This document shows, in pieces, positions 1 to 6,934 of a stretch of 6,934 bases of DNA. Positions within the stretch are counted from its first letter, which is position 1, and every line of letters begins with the position of its first letter. The notes under the pieces were generated by a model. That model saw nothing but the letters and a program-made list of their open reading frames with translations, was not told where the DNA came from and did not search any database. The DNA comes from Gallionellaceae bacterium (lineage in GTDB: Bacteria; Pseudomonadota; Gammaproteobacteria; Burkholderiales; Gallionellaceae). The stretch covers positions 1 to 6,934 of the forward strand of contig JAUSKS010000149.1 of the NCBI GenBank assembly GCA_030646595.1, read 5' to 3'. Made by a program: the position numbers and the translations under genes.

Positions 1-232
1 GCACTTTTCCCGTGTTTTATACAGTTCGTTTAACTGAGGTAGAATGTGCGGTTGCGCTTGCCGCGCAGTCAACGTGTCCGCTTTCCTTCTTCCTGGGCGC
101 TATCCGAATCTAACGTAAAATATAAAACATATTCATAGGATAGCAATGTCGCCCATACTAGGCTTCCTTGTCAAGAATTTCTTTAAATGACTGAATGCTC
201 ATTAAGTTGGAGAAATATACTGCTGGACTTTT
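1..232. other. Non-coding flank on the cassette side of intI
   Basis: I see no convincing gene here. In an integron the cassette array lies on this side of intI, reading leftwards. Isolated 7-mers fit the integrase core consensus (GTTTAAC at 28-34, ATCTAAC at 108-114), but no RYYYAAC...GTTRRRY pair with the internal arms of an attC site is present. A short inverted repeat, CAGTT-cgttt-AACTG, lies at 22-36. On the minus strand a 14-codon reading frame (MSIQSFKEILDKEA, from 202 down to a TAG) starts about 25 bases after the putative attI crossover, which is where a first cassette ORF would begin. It may be a cassette remnant or chance. A perfect minus-strand TTGACA (174-169) has no good -10 partner. 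Confidence 0.4.
216..221 (+). promoter_or_regulatory. Candidate -10 box (TATACT) for the intI-led operon
   Basis: TATACT matches the sigma-70 -10 consensus at 5 of 6 positions. Transcription would start near 228, so the mRNA would begin with the attI-like hairpin at 233-252 and reach the intI start after about 30 bases. No good -35 box is visible 16-19 bases upstream (TGAATG or nearby), so this is a weak call. I found no LexA-type CTGT-N8-ACAG operator in the upstream region, although such operators often control intI genes in other bacteria. Confidence 0.3.
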
Positions 233-245
233 ATTTTAGGGCGAC
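222..245 (-). other. attI: attI-like integron attachment site, probably decayed
   Basis: Read on the minus strand, 245 to 228 gives GTCGCCCTAAAATAAAAG. This closely resembles the crossover end of class 1 attI1 as I recall it (GTCGCCCTAAAACAAAG followed by the core GTTAGGC). The left-arm half is therefore well kept. The right core reads GTCCAGC (228-222) and does not fit GTTRRRY, so the site may be inactive or may have been altered at the crossover point. Position and orientation are correct for an integron: immediately upstream of a divergent intI. It lies only about 15-30 bases from the intI start codon, closer than in the well-studied classes as I remember them. Confidence 0.5.
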
Positions 246-252
246 CTAAAAT
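233..252 (+). repeat. 8-bp perfect inverted repeat with GCGA loop upstream of intI
   Basis: ATTTTAGG (233-240) and CCTAAAAT (245-252) are exact reverse complements separated by GCGA, which is a GNRA-type tetraloop in RNA. The hairpin ends 7 bases before the intI ATG and no Shine-Dalgarno sequence lies between. It could damp intI translation, or it may simply be the paired arms of the attI-like site. The sequence shows the palindrome; any regulatory role is inferred. Confidence 0.55.
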
Positions 253-259
253 TTAACGG

Positions 260-2363
<2,104 letters not shown>

Positions 2364-2392
2364 GCTGCTTGGTGTATTATATGGCGATTGAC

Positions 2393-2398
2393 GGGGGG
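2393..2398 (+). promoter_or_regulatory. Purine-rich ribosome binding site for the GNAT gene
   Basis: GGGGGG followed by AAAA lies 8 bases before the ATG at 2407. It supports 2407 as the start over the ATG at 2402, which is followed at once by a stop. A weak internal promoter (TTGTCG at 2353-2358, 16 bases, TATTAT at 2375-2380) could also serve this gene. Confidence 0.45.
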
Positions 2399-2406
2399 AA
2401 AATGAC

Positions 2407-2850
2407 ATGAGTAATCCATTTACCGTACATTTAGTTTCCTGGCAGGATGGTGAGCCGCTGTTGCGGGCGATACGCGAAACCGTCTTTATCAAAGAGCAGG
2501 GCGTACCCCCGGAGCTGGAGTGGGATGGACACGATGCAGCTTGCCGTCATGTGCTGGTGTTGAGTGAGCAGGGCAAGGCTATCGGTTGCGGGCGCATTAC
2601 ACCGCATGCGCAGATAGGCCGCGTGGCAGTATTGCCGGAATGGCGTGGCAAGAAGGTGGGGACAGCGATCCTGGAAGCTTTGCTGAATTATGCGCACAGC
2701 CAGCGGTATCCGCTGCTGGAGCTTAATTCGCAGACGCAGAATGTGCCTTTATATCGCCGTTTTGATTTTTCCGAAGTGGGGGATGTGTTTATGGATGCCA
2801 ATATTCCCCATATCAAAATGCAGTTGCGCTTGCCGCATGCCGACAGTTAA
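2407..2850 (+). CDS. GNAT-family N-acetyltransferase (ElaA/YjcF-like)
   Basis: 147-aa single-domain acetyl-CoA-dependent acyltransferase, probably cytosolic. Motif A with the coenzyme A pyrophosphate loop is at about residues 69-92 (IGRVAVLPEWRGKKVG, i.e. V-x-P-x-x-R-G-x-x-x-G). The N-terminal block VFIKEQGVPPELEWDGHD (26-43) is typical of the ElaA/YjcF branch. The C-terminal strand-loop L-N-S-Q-x-x-x-x-P-L-Y-R-R-F-x-F (106-121) is the usual motif B region. The length is normal. The substrate is not known for this branch and cannot be read from the sequence. It is the last gene of the plus-strand cluster, 43 bases after the transpeptidase gene, and a palindromic element follows 13 bases after its stop. 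Confidence 0.9.
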   Translation: MSNPFTVHLVSWQDGEPLLRAIRETVFIKEQGVPPELEWDGHDAACRHVLVLSEQGKAIGCGRITPHAQIGRVAVLPEWRGKKVGTAILEALLNYAHSQRYPLLELNSQTQNVPLYRRFDFSEVGDVFMDANIPHIKMQLRLPHADS

Positions 2851-2863
2851 AAGGGCAGGGCAT

Positions 2864-2992
2864 CTCTAAAAATTCGAGTTTCTAAGCTAGGCAAGGCGCG
2901 AGCAAAAAATTGCGACGCAGCATATAGCTAATATGTAAGGAGTAATTTTTTGTAAGCAACGCAGTATGGCGACGAAAGTTGGATTTTTAGAG
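2864..2992. mobile_element. 129-bp MITE-like nested palindrome between convergent genes
   Basis: The terminal 19-bp inverted repeats (2864-2882, CTCTAAAAATTCGAGTTTC; 2974-2992) match at 16 of 19 positions, with a perfect outer 10 bp. Inside are a second inverted pair, CAAAAAATT (2903-2911) and AATTTTTTG (2944-2952), and a central hairpin, CATAT-agcta-ATATG (2921-2935). The arms are almost equally spaced from the centre, so the whole unit is one imperfect palindrome. A related direct motif, GC(G/A)ACGCAG(C/T)AT, recurs at 2912-2923 and 2956-2966. There is no coding capacity. Loose flanking similarity (AAGGGCAGGG at 2851, AAGGCAGGGG at 3001) is too imperfect to call a target duplication. It lies where GNAT and ygfZ transcripts converge and could end both. 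Confidence 0.7.
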
Positions 2993-4018
2993 TTGTCCGT
3001 AAGGCAGGGGCAGAAATTGCAGCGTTGCACCCTGCAAAGATTTCCAATGTATCGCTTGTGTTTCTCGACTGCTGATCTGAATCACCGCCAATAGATCATA
3101 CCCCCCTTGTGGTGCAGGTGCGGCATTGACTACCATGCCGCTGGCTTGGTCTGCCATGTCTGGGTTATACAGTTCATCTCCTGCTTGGGGTGGCGTATCC
3201 GTTGCAATGTGGGCCAGGTACATGCGCCGTTTGAGCTTGCCCAGATACTGCATGCGCGCCACGATTTCCTGCCCCGGATAACATCCCTTCTTGAAGCTTA
3301 CTCCGCCGATTAATTCCAGATTGGCCATTTGCGGCACAAATTGCTCCTGAGTAGCGGGCAGGATGACCGGAATCCCAGCGCGAATATTGAGACTATCCCA
3401 GCAGACAGAGCCAGCAGCAATAGTGTTGGCGCTGAGTTTTTGCCATAAGTCAGGGGCATGTTGCATGGTGGTGTTTATTTGAAAACGCTGAGGGCCGATA
3501 CAGATTACGCTGGCGGTTTCATGCTGGGCCACGCCCCACATTTCCTGTGGCGCTGAACCCAGATGTTGCTGCACCTGCATGGCGGCATTGCTTCCTGATA
3601 TTCCCAAACAAATTTGTTGCGCACTGAAGTCTTCAATTTTTACTTTAGCCCGCAGGATATACATGGACAAGCGTTTGAGCATGGGGTTAGCCAGGCTGTA
3701 CGGCAAATGCAGGAAATATTCAGTCCCTGTGCTCCAGATTAAGAAGCTGGCCAGCATGCGTCCCTTGGGGGTGTTCAGGCTGCTGAGTTGTGCGCGATGG
3801 GGAGTCACTTCCTGCAAGTCACTACTGAGCAAGTTTTGTAAGAAATTTTTAGCGTCTTCACCGCTGACTTTGAGTGTGGCAAATTGGCTTAGTGCACATA
3901 ATATGCTGCTGTTTTGGGTAGCCAGCAGCTCGTCGTGAGAATTGCCAAAATGTTGCACGATGCCATCTTGTATATGAGCACGGTGTTGTTGCAGGAATAA
4001 TTGCCAGTCTGGATTCAT
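2987..4018 (-). CDS. ygfZ: Folate-binding YgfZ/GcvT-like protein (Fe-S cluster maintenance)
   Basis: 343-aa tetrahydrofolate-dependent protein of the COG0354 family, which helps assemble or repair certain Fe-S enzymes such as MiaB. The family hallmark K-G-C-Y-P-G-Q-E, with its conserved cysteine, is at about 244-251 and is followed by VARMQYLGKLKRRM. The N-terminal GcvT-like part shows VSGEDAKNFLQNLLSSD (51-67) and LNTPKGR (81-87). Length matches the family. The ATG at 4018 is preferred: the longer frame, open to an ATG at 4096, would translate through a perfect terminator hairpin and adds a non-conserved stretch. No Shine-Dalgarno precedes 4018, and a TATAGT box sits 6 bases upstream, suggesting a leaderless transcript. 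Its TAA stop (2989-2987) lies within the terminal repeat of the palindromic element at 2864-2992. Confidence 0.93.
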   Translation of the reverse strand: MNPDWQLFLQQHRAHIQDGIVQHFGNSHDELLATQNSSILCALSQFATLKVSGEDAKNFLQNLLSSDLQEVTPHRAQLSSLNTPKGRMLASFLIWSTGTEYFLHLPYSLANPMLKRLSMYILRAKVKIEDFSAQQICLGISGSNAAMQVQQHLGSAPQEMWGVAQHETASVICIGPQRFQINTTMQHAPDLWQKLSANTIAAGSVCWDSLNIRAGIPVILPATQEQFVPQMANLELIGGVSFKKGCYPGQEIVARMQYLGKLKRRMYLAHIATDTPPQAGDELYNPDMADQASGMVVNAAPAPQGGYDLLAVIQISSRETQAIHWKSLQGATLQFLPLPYGQL

Positions 4019-4024
4019 GGGGAA

Positions 4025-4053
4025 ACTATACCGTAGAAGTGATATTTTTAGAA
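4025..4053 (-). promoter_or_regulatory. Candidate ygfZ promoter giving a leaderless mRNA
   Basis: On the minus strand TATAGT (4030-4025) matches the -10 consensus at 5 of 6 positions. A weak -35, TTCTAA (4053-4048), lies 17 bases upstream. Only six bases (TTCCCC) separate the -10 from the ATG at 4018, so transcription would start at or within a base or so of the start codon. The terminator at 4055-4084 directly upstream isolates this promoter from the preceding gene. Confidence 0.45.
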
Positions 4054-4054
4054 T

Positions 4055-4084
4055 AAAAACGGGAGATTGGAATCTCCCGTTTTT
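4055..4084. terminator. Bidirectional rho-independent terminator
   Basis: AAAAACGGGAGATT (4055-4068) and AATCTCCCGTTTTT (4071-4084) are perfect reverse complements. The GC-rich core ACGGGAGAT/ATCTCCCGT, flanked by A-tract and T-tract, gives a stem plus U-run on either strand. On the minus strand it would end the KGG-protein transcript, 79 bases beyond that stop, before ygfZ. Confidence 0.9.
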
Positions 4085-4162
4085 ATAGTGCTGCATGCAA
4101 GAATAGCTTATAACATATTTCTGTTATGAGCTTGAAGACCTAAGTGCTCAGCTTTGTGCTTA

Positions 4163-4507
4163 TCAGTTCCCGCCTTGGCTACCACCACTGCGGCCACCTT
4201 GGTTGCCGCTTGAGCTTTGGTTGCCTTGTTTGTGACTACCAGAGCCGCTATAGCCGCCCGAACTTGAATTGCTGGAACTACTCGAACCGGAGCTGCCTGA
4301 GCTTTTGCTTTGACTGCCTTGGCCGCCATGGCTATGCTGCCCACCTATACGTCCAGCCTGGCGTGCTTCTTCCGAAGTAAACTCATGAGCAGTACCTTTC
4401 TGGTGGGAGGCCCGACCTCCTTCACTGGCAATTTCACGTTGTCTTTCTGGATCCATAGCAGCAAAACCTCGTTTACTTTGATATGGCTTGTTAGAATCTT
4501 GGCTCAT
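4163..4507 (-). CDS. KGG-repeat general stress protein with Ser/Gly-rich tail
   Basis: 114-aa hydrophilic protein of the stress-induced KGG repeat family (YmdF, YciG and con-10 relatives). Two repeats are visible: RGFAAMDPERQREIASEGGRASH (residues 13-35, KGG changed to EGG) and HEFTSEEARQAGRIGGQHSH (41-60). From about 61 the chain is a disordered Ser/Gly/Gln tail with a long serine run (69-83). No enzyme motif, signal peptide or membrane segment is seen. Relatives are induced in stationary phase or general stress; their biochemical role is unclear. The start is well supported by AGGAG (4519-4515) seven bases upstream. The gene stands alone between a promoter-bearing gap and a strong terminator, so it is probably monocistronic. 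Confidence 0.88.
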   Translation of the reverse strand: MSQDSNKPYQSKRGFAAMDPERQREIASEGGRASHQKGTAHEFTSEEARQAGRIGGQHSHGGQGSQSKSSGSSGSSSSSNSSSGGYSGSGSHKQGNQSSSGNQGGRSGGSQGGN

Positions 4508-4514
4508 TATTAAT

Positions 4515-4519
4515 CTCCT
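4515..4519 (-). promoter_or_regulatory. Shine-Dalgarno site of the KGG gene
   Basis: AGGAG on the minus strand, seven bases before the ATG at 4507. It is the clearest ribosome binding site among the minus-strand genes here and fixes this start. Confidence 0.85.
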
Positions 4520-4551
4520 GAAAGTTAAGAATTAAACTTCGGTTTATTTTT

Positions 4552-4571
4552 TGCAATAATTGCTGCAATAA
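4552..4571. repeat. Direct repeat TGCAATAA in the KGG promoter region
   Basis: Two exact copies of TGCAATAA (4552-4559 and 4564-4571) lie with a 12-bp period. Between them the sequence also forms GCAAT-A-ATTGC (4553-4563). They overlap the candidate -10 and transcription start, so they could be a regulator binding site. The function is inferred. Confidence 0.45.
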
Positions 4572-4596
4572 AATAACCCGAATTCCGCTTCTTCAA
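4568..4596 (-). promoter_or_regulatory. Candidate promoter of the KGG gene
   Basis: On the minus strand TTGAAG (4596-4591) and TTTTAT (4573-4568) are separated by 17 bases, each matching the sigma-70 boxes at 4 of 6 positions. It would give a leader of roughly 50 bases. A stress sigma factor is plausible for this family but cannot be told from sequence alone. Confidence 0.3.
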
Positions 4597-4742
4597 TAGT
4601 TGGGAAGAAGTCAGGAGAAAAATTAGTCTTATCGCTGCTCAATTTCCGTGTGCTAGCGTACGTTGGAATTAATTTTTATAGGGGGATTAACAGAAGCGTA
4701 GCAGTGGTTCACAAATTCTGCATAGGATAAGCGGTGCGATAT

Positions 4743-6890
4743 TCAGAATGTATCCATGGATTCCAGCGGCGTTCCGATGGCAAAGCCTTGGGCATAGTCC
4801 ACACCAATAGCGCGCAAGGGATCCAGCAGTGAAAAATCTTCTACAAATTTTGCGACCACTTGAATATTCAGTTCATGACAAGTCTTGCATAGGCCCGTGA
4901 GGTAATCACGATTTGATTCAAGCTGCAAATTATGAATTAAATCACCGTGAATTTTTATGGAATGTATGGATAAAGGGGCGAGATAATGAAAGGATGAGAA
5001 ACCCACGCCGATATCATCTAATATCAAACGGCAGCCCAGTTGCATGATTTCCGAGCTCAAGTTGAGCACACGGCTTATGTTTTGCAAAATGGAAGTTTCC
5101 GAGATTTCGAGGGCCAAATTTTCTGGCGCGATGTCAAATTCCCGAAGGGCATCGCGAATATAATTGATAATGCTCGCATCTTCCAGCGATTGTGGCGAAA
5201 GATTGAGGGACAGGCACAAGTGGATATTTTGTTTTTTAAGGGTAGCAATTTTATGCGCGGTTTTTCTAATGACCATACGGTCTATGGCAATGCTTAGGTC
5301 GAATCTTTCTGCCGAGGCCAGAAACACACCGGGGCTGATGAATTGCCCATCGGTATCTTCCATGCGTAACAAGGCTTCATATTCGGGCGTGGCCCGGGTT
5401 TTTAAATTCAGCAGCGGCTGGTAGAACAGGATAAATTGATCGGTTTCCAGCGCGCGGCGTATGCGTCCTGCCCAGTGTGCATACTGATCCATATGCTGGA
5501 CTTCATGGGCAGAAGCAGAGTAGAGATAAAAACAGCCGCGCCCGGCATCTTTCGCCTGATACATGGCAGCATCGGCAAAAGCGGTCAATTCAGTAATGTC
5601 TGAGGTATGTTCCGGCAAGATTGCAATTCCTATGCTAGCCGATACATGCAGTGTTTTGCCGACAACGGTAATAGGTGTGGTGCTAAAAACCTTGTTTAAT
5701 TTGCTGGCCACTTCACAGGCTGCAGCGGCGTTGGTTTCTGTCAATAATGCGGCAAATTCATCACCACCCCAGCGGCTGATGTAATCGGTTGAGCGTAGCA
5801 CTGTTTTTAAGATCGCAGTAAAGGCAACCAGATATTCATCTCCACCTAAATGGCCATAAGTGTCATTGATATGTTTGAATTTATCCAGGTCAATAAACAT
5901 TAAAGCCATAGGCCGTTTATAGCGTAAGGCATATTTTCCCCACAGATCCAGTTCTTCCTGAAAACGTCGGCGGTTTAATAAGCCTGTCAGCGTATCGTGA
6001 TCAGCCATATAGGCCACGGCAGCATTGGCTTTGTTGGCTTCTTCCAGCGCCACGCCGAGCTGGGCCGTGCGAGTAGTGACGCGATCCTCCAGCTCCAGAT
6101 TCAAGGTTTCCAGTTGTTTTTGATATTGGATGCGCTTCTCGGTGGCAATTTGTAATTCTTCGCCCATGCTGTTAAAGCTTTGAATCACCATGGTCAGTTC
6201 ATCTTTGCCTCGCTCAGGGATGCGCGCTGTGAAATCGCCCTGCGCGATTCTTTTGGCACCCATGCGCAAATATTCCAGGCTGAGCAAAATAGAAGTAATG
6301 AGGCGATAAGATATATAGGCCAGGCCCACCACTACAAAGGCGACGCTGATCAAGCTGACCAGCAGCATTTTCTGTACATTGGACTTGCTAAGTTCCAGAC
6401 TTTCTCCAAATGATGCATTCGCAGTAGCGTTTTCTTCCTTCAAAGTATTTTTCAGTTTATTCAGCGCAGCAATCATGCGATTAAGGTCAGGGGCGACCTC
6501 CCCTTTTTTGACACCTATCATGATAGAGGCGGCGCTATCTGCTGCTGCAAAATAATTATTGAACTGGGTCAGGATTTCCTGCGAGATGTCTTTTTTTCCA
6601 TCGAGGATTGCGATTTCTTCTGCCGCTTTGCGAAAGTCTTCAGCTTTATGACGTGCCCGGTTAATACCGTAGCCGCCATTGGTATCCAGGGCATCCAGAA
6701 AGCTTTCCTGGATGGCATTGAGGTTTTCCGATAAGGTTTGGATATTATGCAGATAGGGATAATGGATAATGCCGGTGCGCTGGAGCAGATCATACGTGTA
6801 CGACGAGGCTTTATAGGTGATGGCCATCCCGATAGCAAAAATCAGGATCGTAATGAGGGGGATGCTCCATATTTTTTGTTTTATGGTCAT
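4743..6890 (-). CDS. Membrane-bound GGDEF-EAL protein with degenerate EAL site
   Basis: 715-aa inner-membrane c-di-GMP protein. Order: transmembrane helix about 8-26; periplasmic helical sensor about 27-173; second transmembrane helix about 174-196; HAMP about 197-250; coiled-coil linker about 250-292; GGDEF about 296-455; EAL about 475-715. The GGDEF half looks active: DTLTGLLNRRRF (299-310), FIDLDKFKHIND (332-343), RWGGDEF (GGDEF at 375-379), and an inhibitory I-site R366-x-x-D369 five residues before it. The EAL half keeps E505-A-L, N563, E595, D625-D626, K646 and Q701. It has H648 in place of the KID aspartate and K681 in place of the first glutamate of the AEGVE motif, both counted as essential in RocR-type enzymes. 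It is therefore probably a cyclase with a non-catalytic EAL. The ligand is unknown. No clear Shine-Dalgarno precedes the ATG at 6890, so the start rests on the first membrane helix. Confidence 0.95.
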   Translation of the reverse strand: MTIKQKIWSIPLITILIFAIGMAITYKASSYTYDLLQRTGIIHYPYLHNIQTLSENLNAIQESFLDALDTNGGYGINRARHKAEDFRKAAEEIAILDGKKDISQEILTQFNNYFAAADSAASIMIGVKKGEVAPDLNRMIAALNKLKNTLKEENATANASFGESLELSKSNVQKMLLVSLISVAFVVVGLAYISYRLITSILLSLEYLRMGAKRIAQGDFTARIPERGKDELTMVIQSFNSMGEELQIATEKRIQYQKQLETLNLELEDRVTTRTAQLGVALEEANKANAAVAYMADHDTLTGLLNRRRFQEELDLWGKYALRYKRPMALMFIDLDKFKHINDTYGHLGGDEYLVAFTAILKTVLRSTDYISRWGGDEFAALLTETNAAAACEVASKLNKVFSTTPITVVGKTLHVSASIGIAILPEHTSDITELTAFADAAMYQAKDAGRGCFYLYSASAHEVQHMDQYAHWAGRIRRALETDQFILFYQPLLNLKTRATPEYEALLRMEDTDGQFISPGVFLASAERFDLSIAIDRMVIRKTAHKIATLKKQNIHLCLSLNLSPQSLEDASIINYIRDALREFDIAPENLALEISETSILQNISRVLNLSSEIMQLGCRLILDDIGVGFSSFHYLAPLSIHSIKIHGDLIHNLQLESNRDYLTGLCKTCHELNIQVVAKFVEDFSLLDPLRAIGVDYAQGFAIGTPLESMDTF

Positions 6891-6934
6891 TATTTCAAAG
6901 TCCGCTCAATTTGCTAAAGTGCGACTTCTAACGG
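6891..6934. other. Upstream edge of the GGDEF-EAL gene
   Basis: Forty-four bases to the window end hold no gene. On the minus strand the sequence before the ATG is AT-rich (TTTGAAATA) without a convincing ribosome binding site or promoter. Confidence 0.4.

Larger units (their letters stand above)
4508..4742. other. Intergenic gap upstream of the KGG gene
   Basis: This 235-bp stretch has no gene. It holds the KGG ribosome binding site, a candidate promoter and a pair of TGCAATAA repeats. The far part (about 4638-4680) has a weak AATTTCC...GGAATT pairing around GCTAGC, which might help end the GGDEF-EAL transcript. It is too imperfect to call a terminator. Confidence 0.5.

Noticed and set aside
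169..174. Minus-strand TTGACA as the cassette promoter Pc
   Set aside because: No acceptable -10 lies at 16-18 bases, and it is on the cassette side of the attI-like site rather than behind it.
1..232. attC recombination sites of an integron array
   Set aside because: Single core-like 7-mers occur, but no properly oriented RYYYAAC/GTTRRRY pair with internal arms is present.
1..259. LexA operator controlling intI
   Set aside because: No CTGT-N8-ACAG arrangement could be found; the ACAG at 21-24 has no partner half-site.
2851..3012. Flanking AAGGGCAGGG / AAGGCAGGGG as target-site duplication of the palindromic element
   Set aside because: The two copies are not exact and do not abut the terminal repeats, and one is part of ygfZ coding sequence.
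4019..4096. Upstream extension of ygfZ to the ATG at 4096
   Set aside because: It would be translated through the perfect terminator hairpin at 4055-4084, and the extra residues do not resemble the family's N-terminus.
4108..4344. Minus-strand Ala/Lys-rich reading frame resembling a histone-H1-like tail
   Set aside because: It is the shifted frame of the low-complexity KGG-protein tail, with no ribosome binding site; Gly/Ser/Gln codon repeats yield Ala/Lys/Val patterns out of frame.

Overview
This looks like an ordinary stretch of betaproteobacterial chromosome that carries an integron integrase. Gene content, protein style and moderate GC fit Nitrosomonadales (Nitrosomonas, Gallionella or Methylophilaceae types). 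That placement is inferred from family resemblance and was not checked by a search.

Layout, left to right. Positions 1-232 hold no convincing gene. Positions 222-252 contain a sequence resembling the left half of an integron attI site, directly upstream of intI. A tight plus-strand cluster follows: integron integrase intI (260-1240), tRNA adenosine deaminase tadA (1240-1887), a YkuD-type L,D-transpeptidase (1884-2363) and a GNAT acetyltransferase (2407-2850). The first three overlap by a few bases, so they are probably translationally coupled. Positions 2864-2992 hold a 129-bp MITE-like nested palindrome between convergent genes. On the minus strand lie ygfZ (2987-4018), a bidirectional terminator (4055-4084), a small KGG-repeat stress protein (4163-4507), a 235-bp regulatory gap, and a membrane-bound GGDEF-EAL protein (4743-6890).

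The genes do not form one pathway. The plus-strand cluster joins a recombinase to housekeeping genes: TadA makes inosine-34 in tRNA-Arg, while the Ldt-like and GNAT proteins have unknown substrates. YgfZ supports Fe-S enzymes, the KGG protein suggests a general stress response, and the GGDEF-EAL protein links c-di-GMP to an envelope signal.

The most unusual points are these. Two copies of one 74-bp double-hairpin repeat lie in tadA, one at its N-terminal edge and one in frame inside the catalytic domain. An apparently decayed attI abuts an intact integrase that leads a housekeeping operon. The EAL domain has lost two metal-site acidic residues next to an intact GGDEF domain with an I-site. 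The palindromic element provides the stop codon of ygfZ, and ygfZ appears to be expressed from a leaderless mRNA. I found no CRISPR array, RNA gene, or convincing wholly new system.
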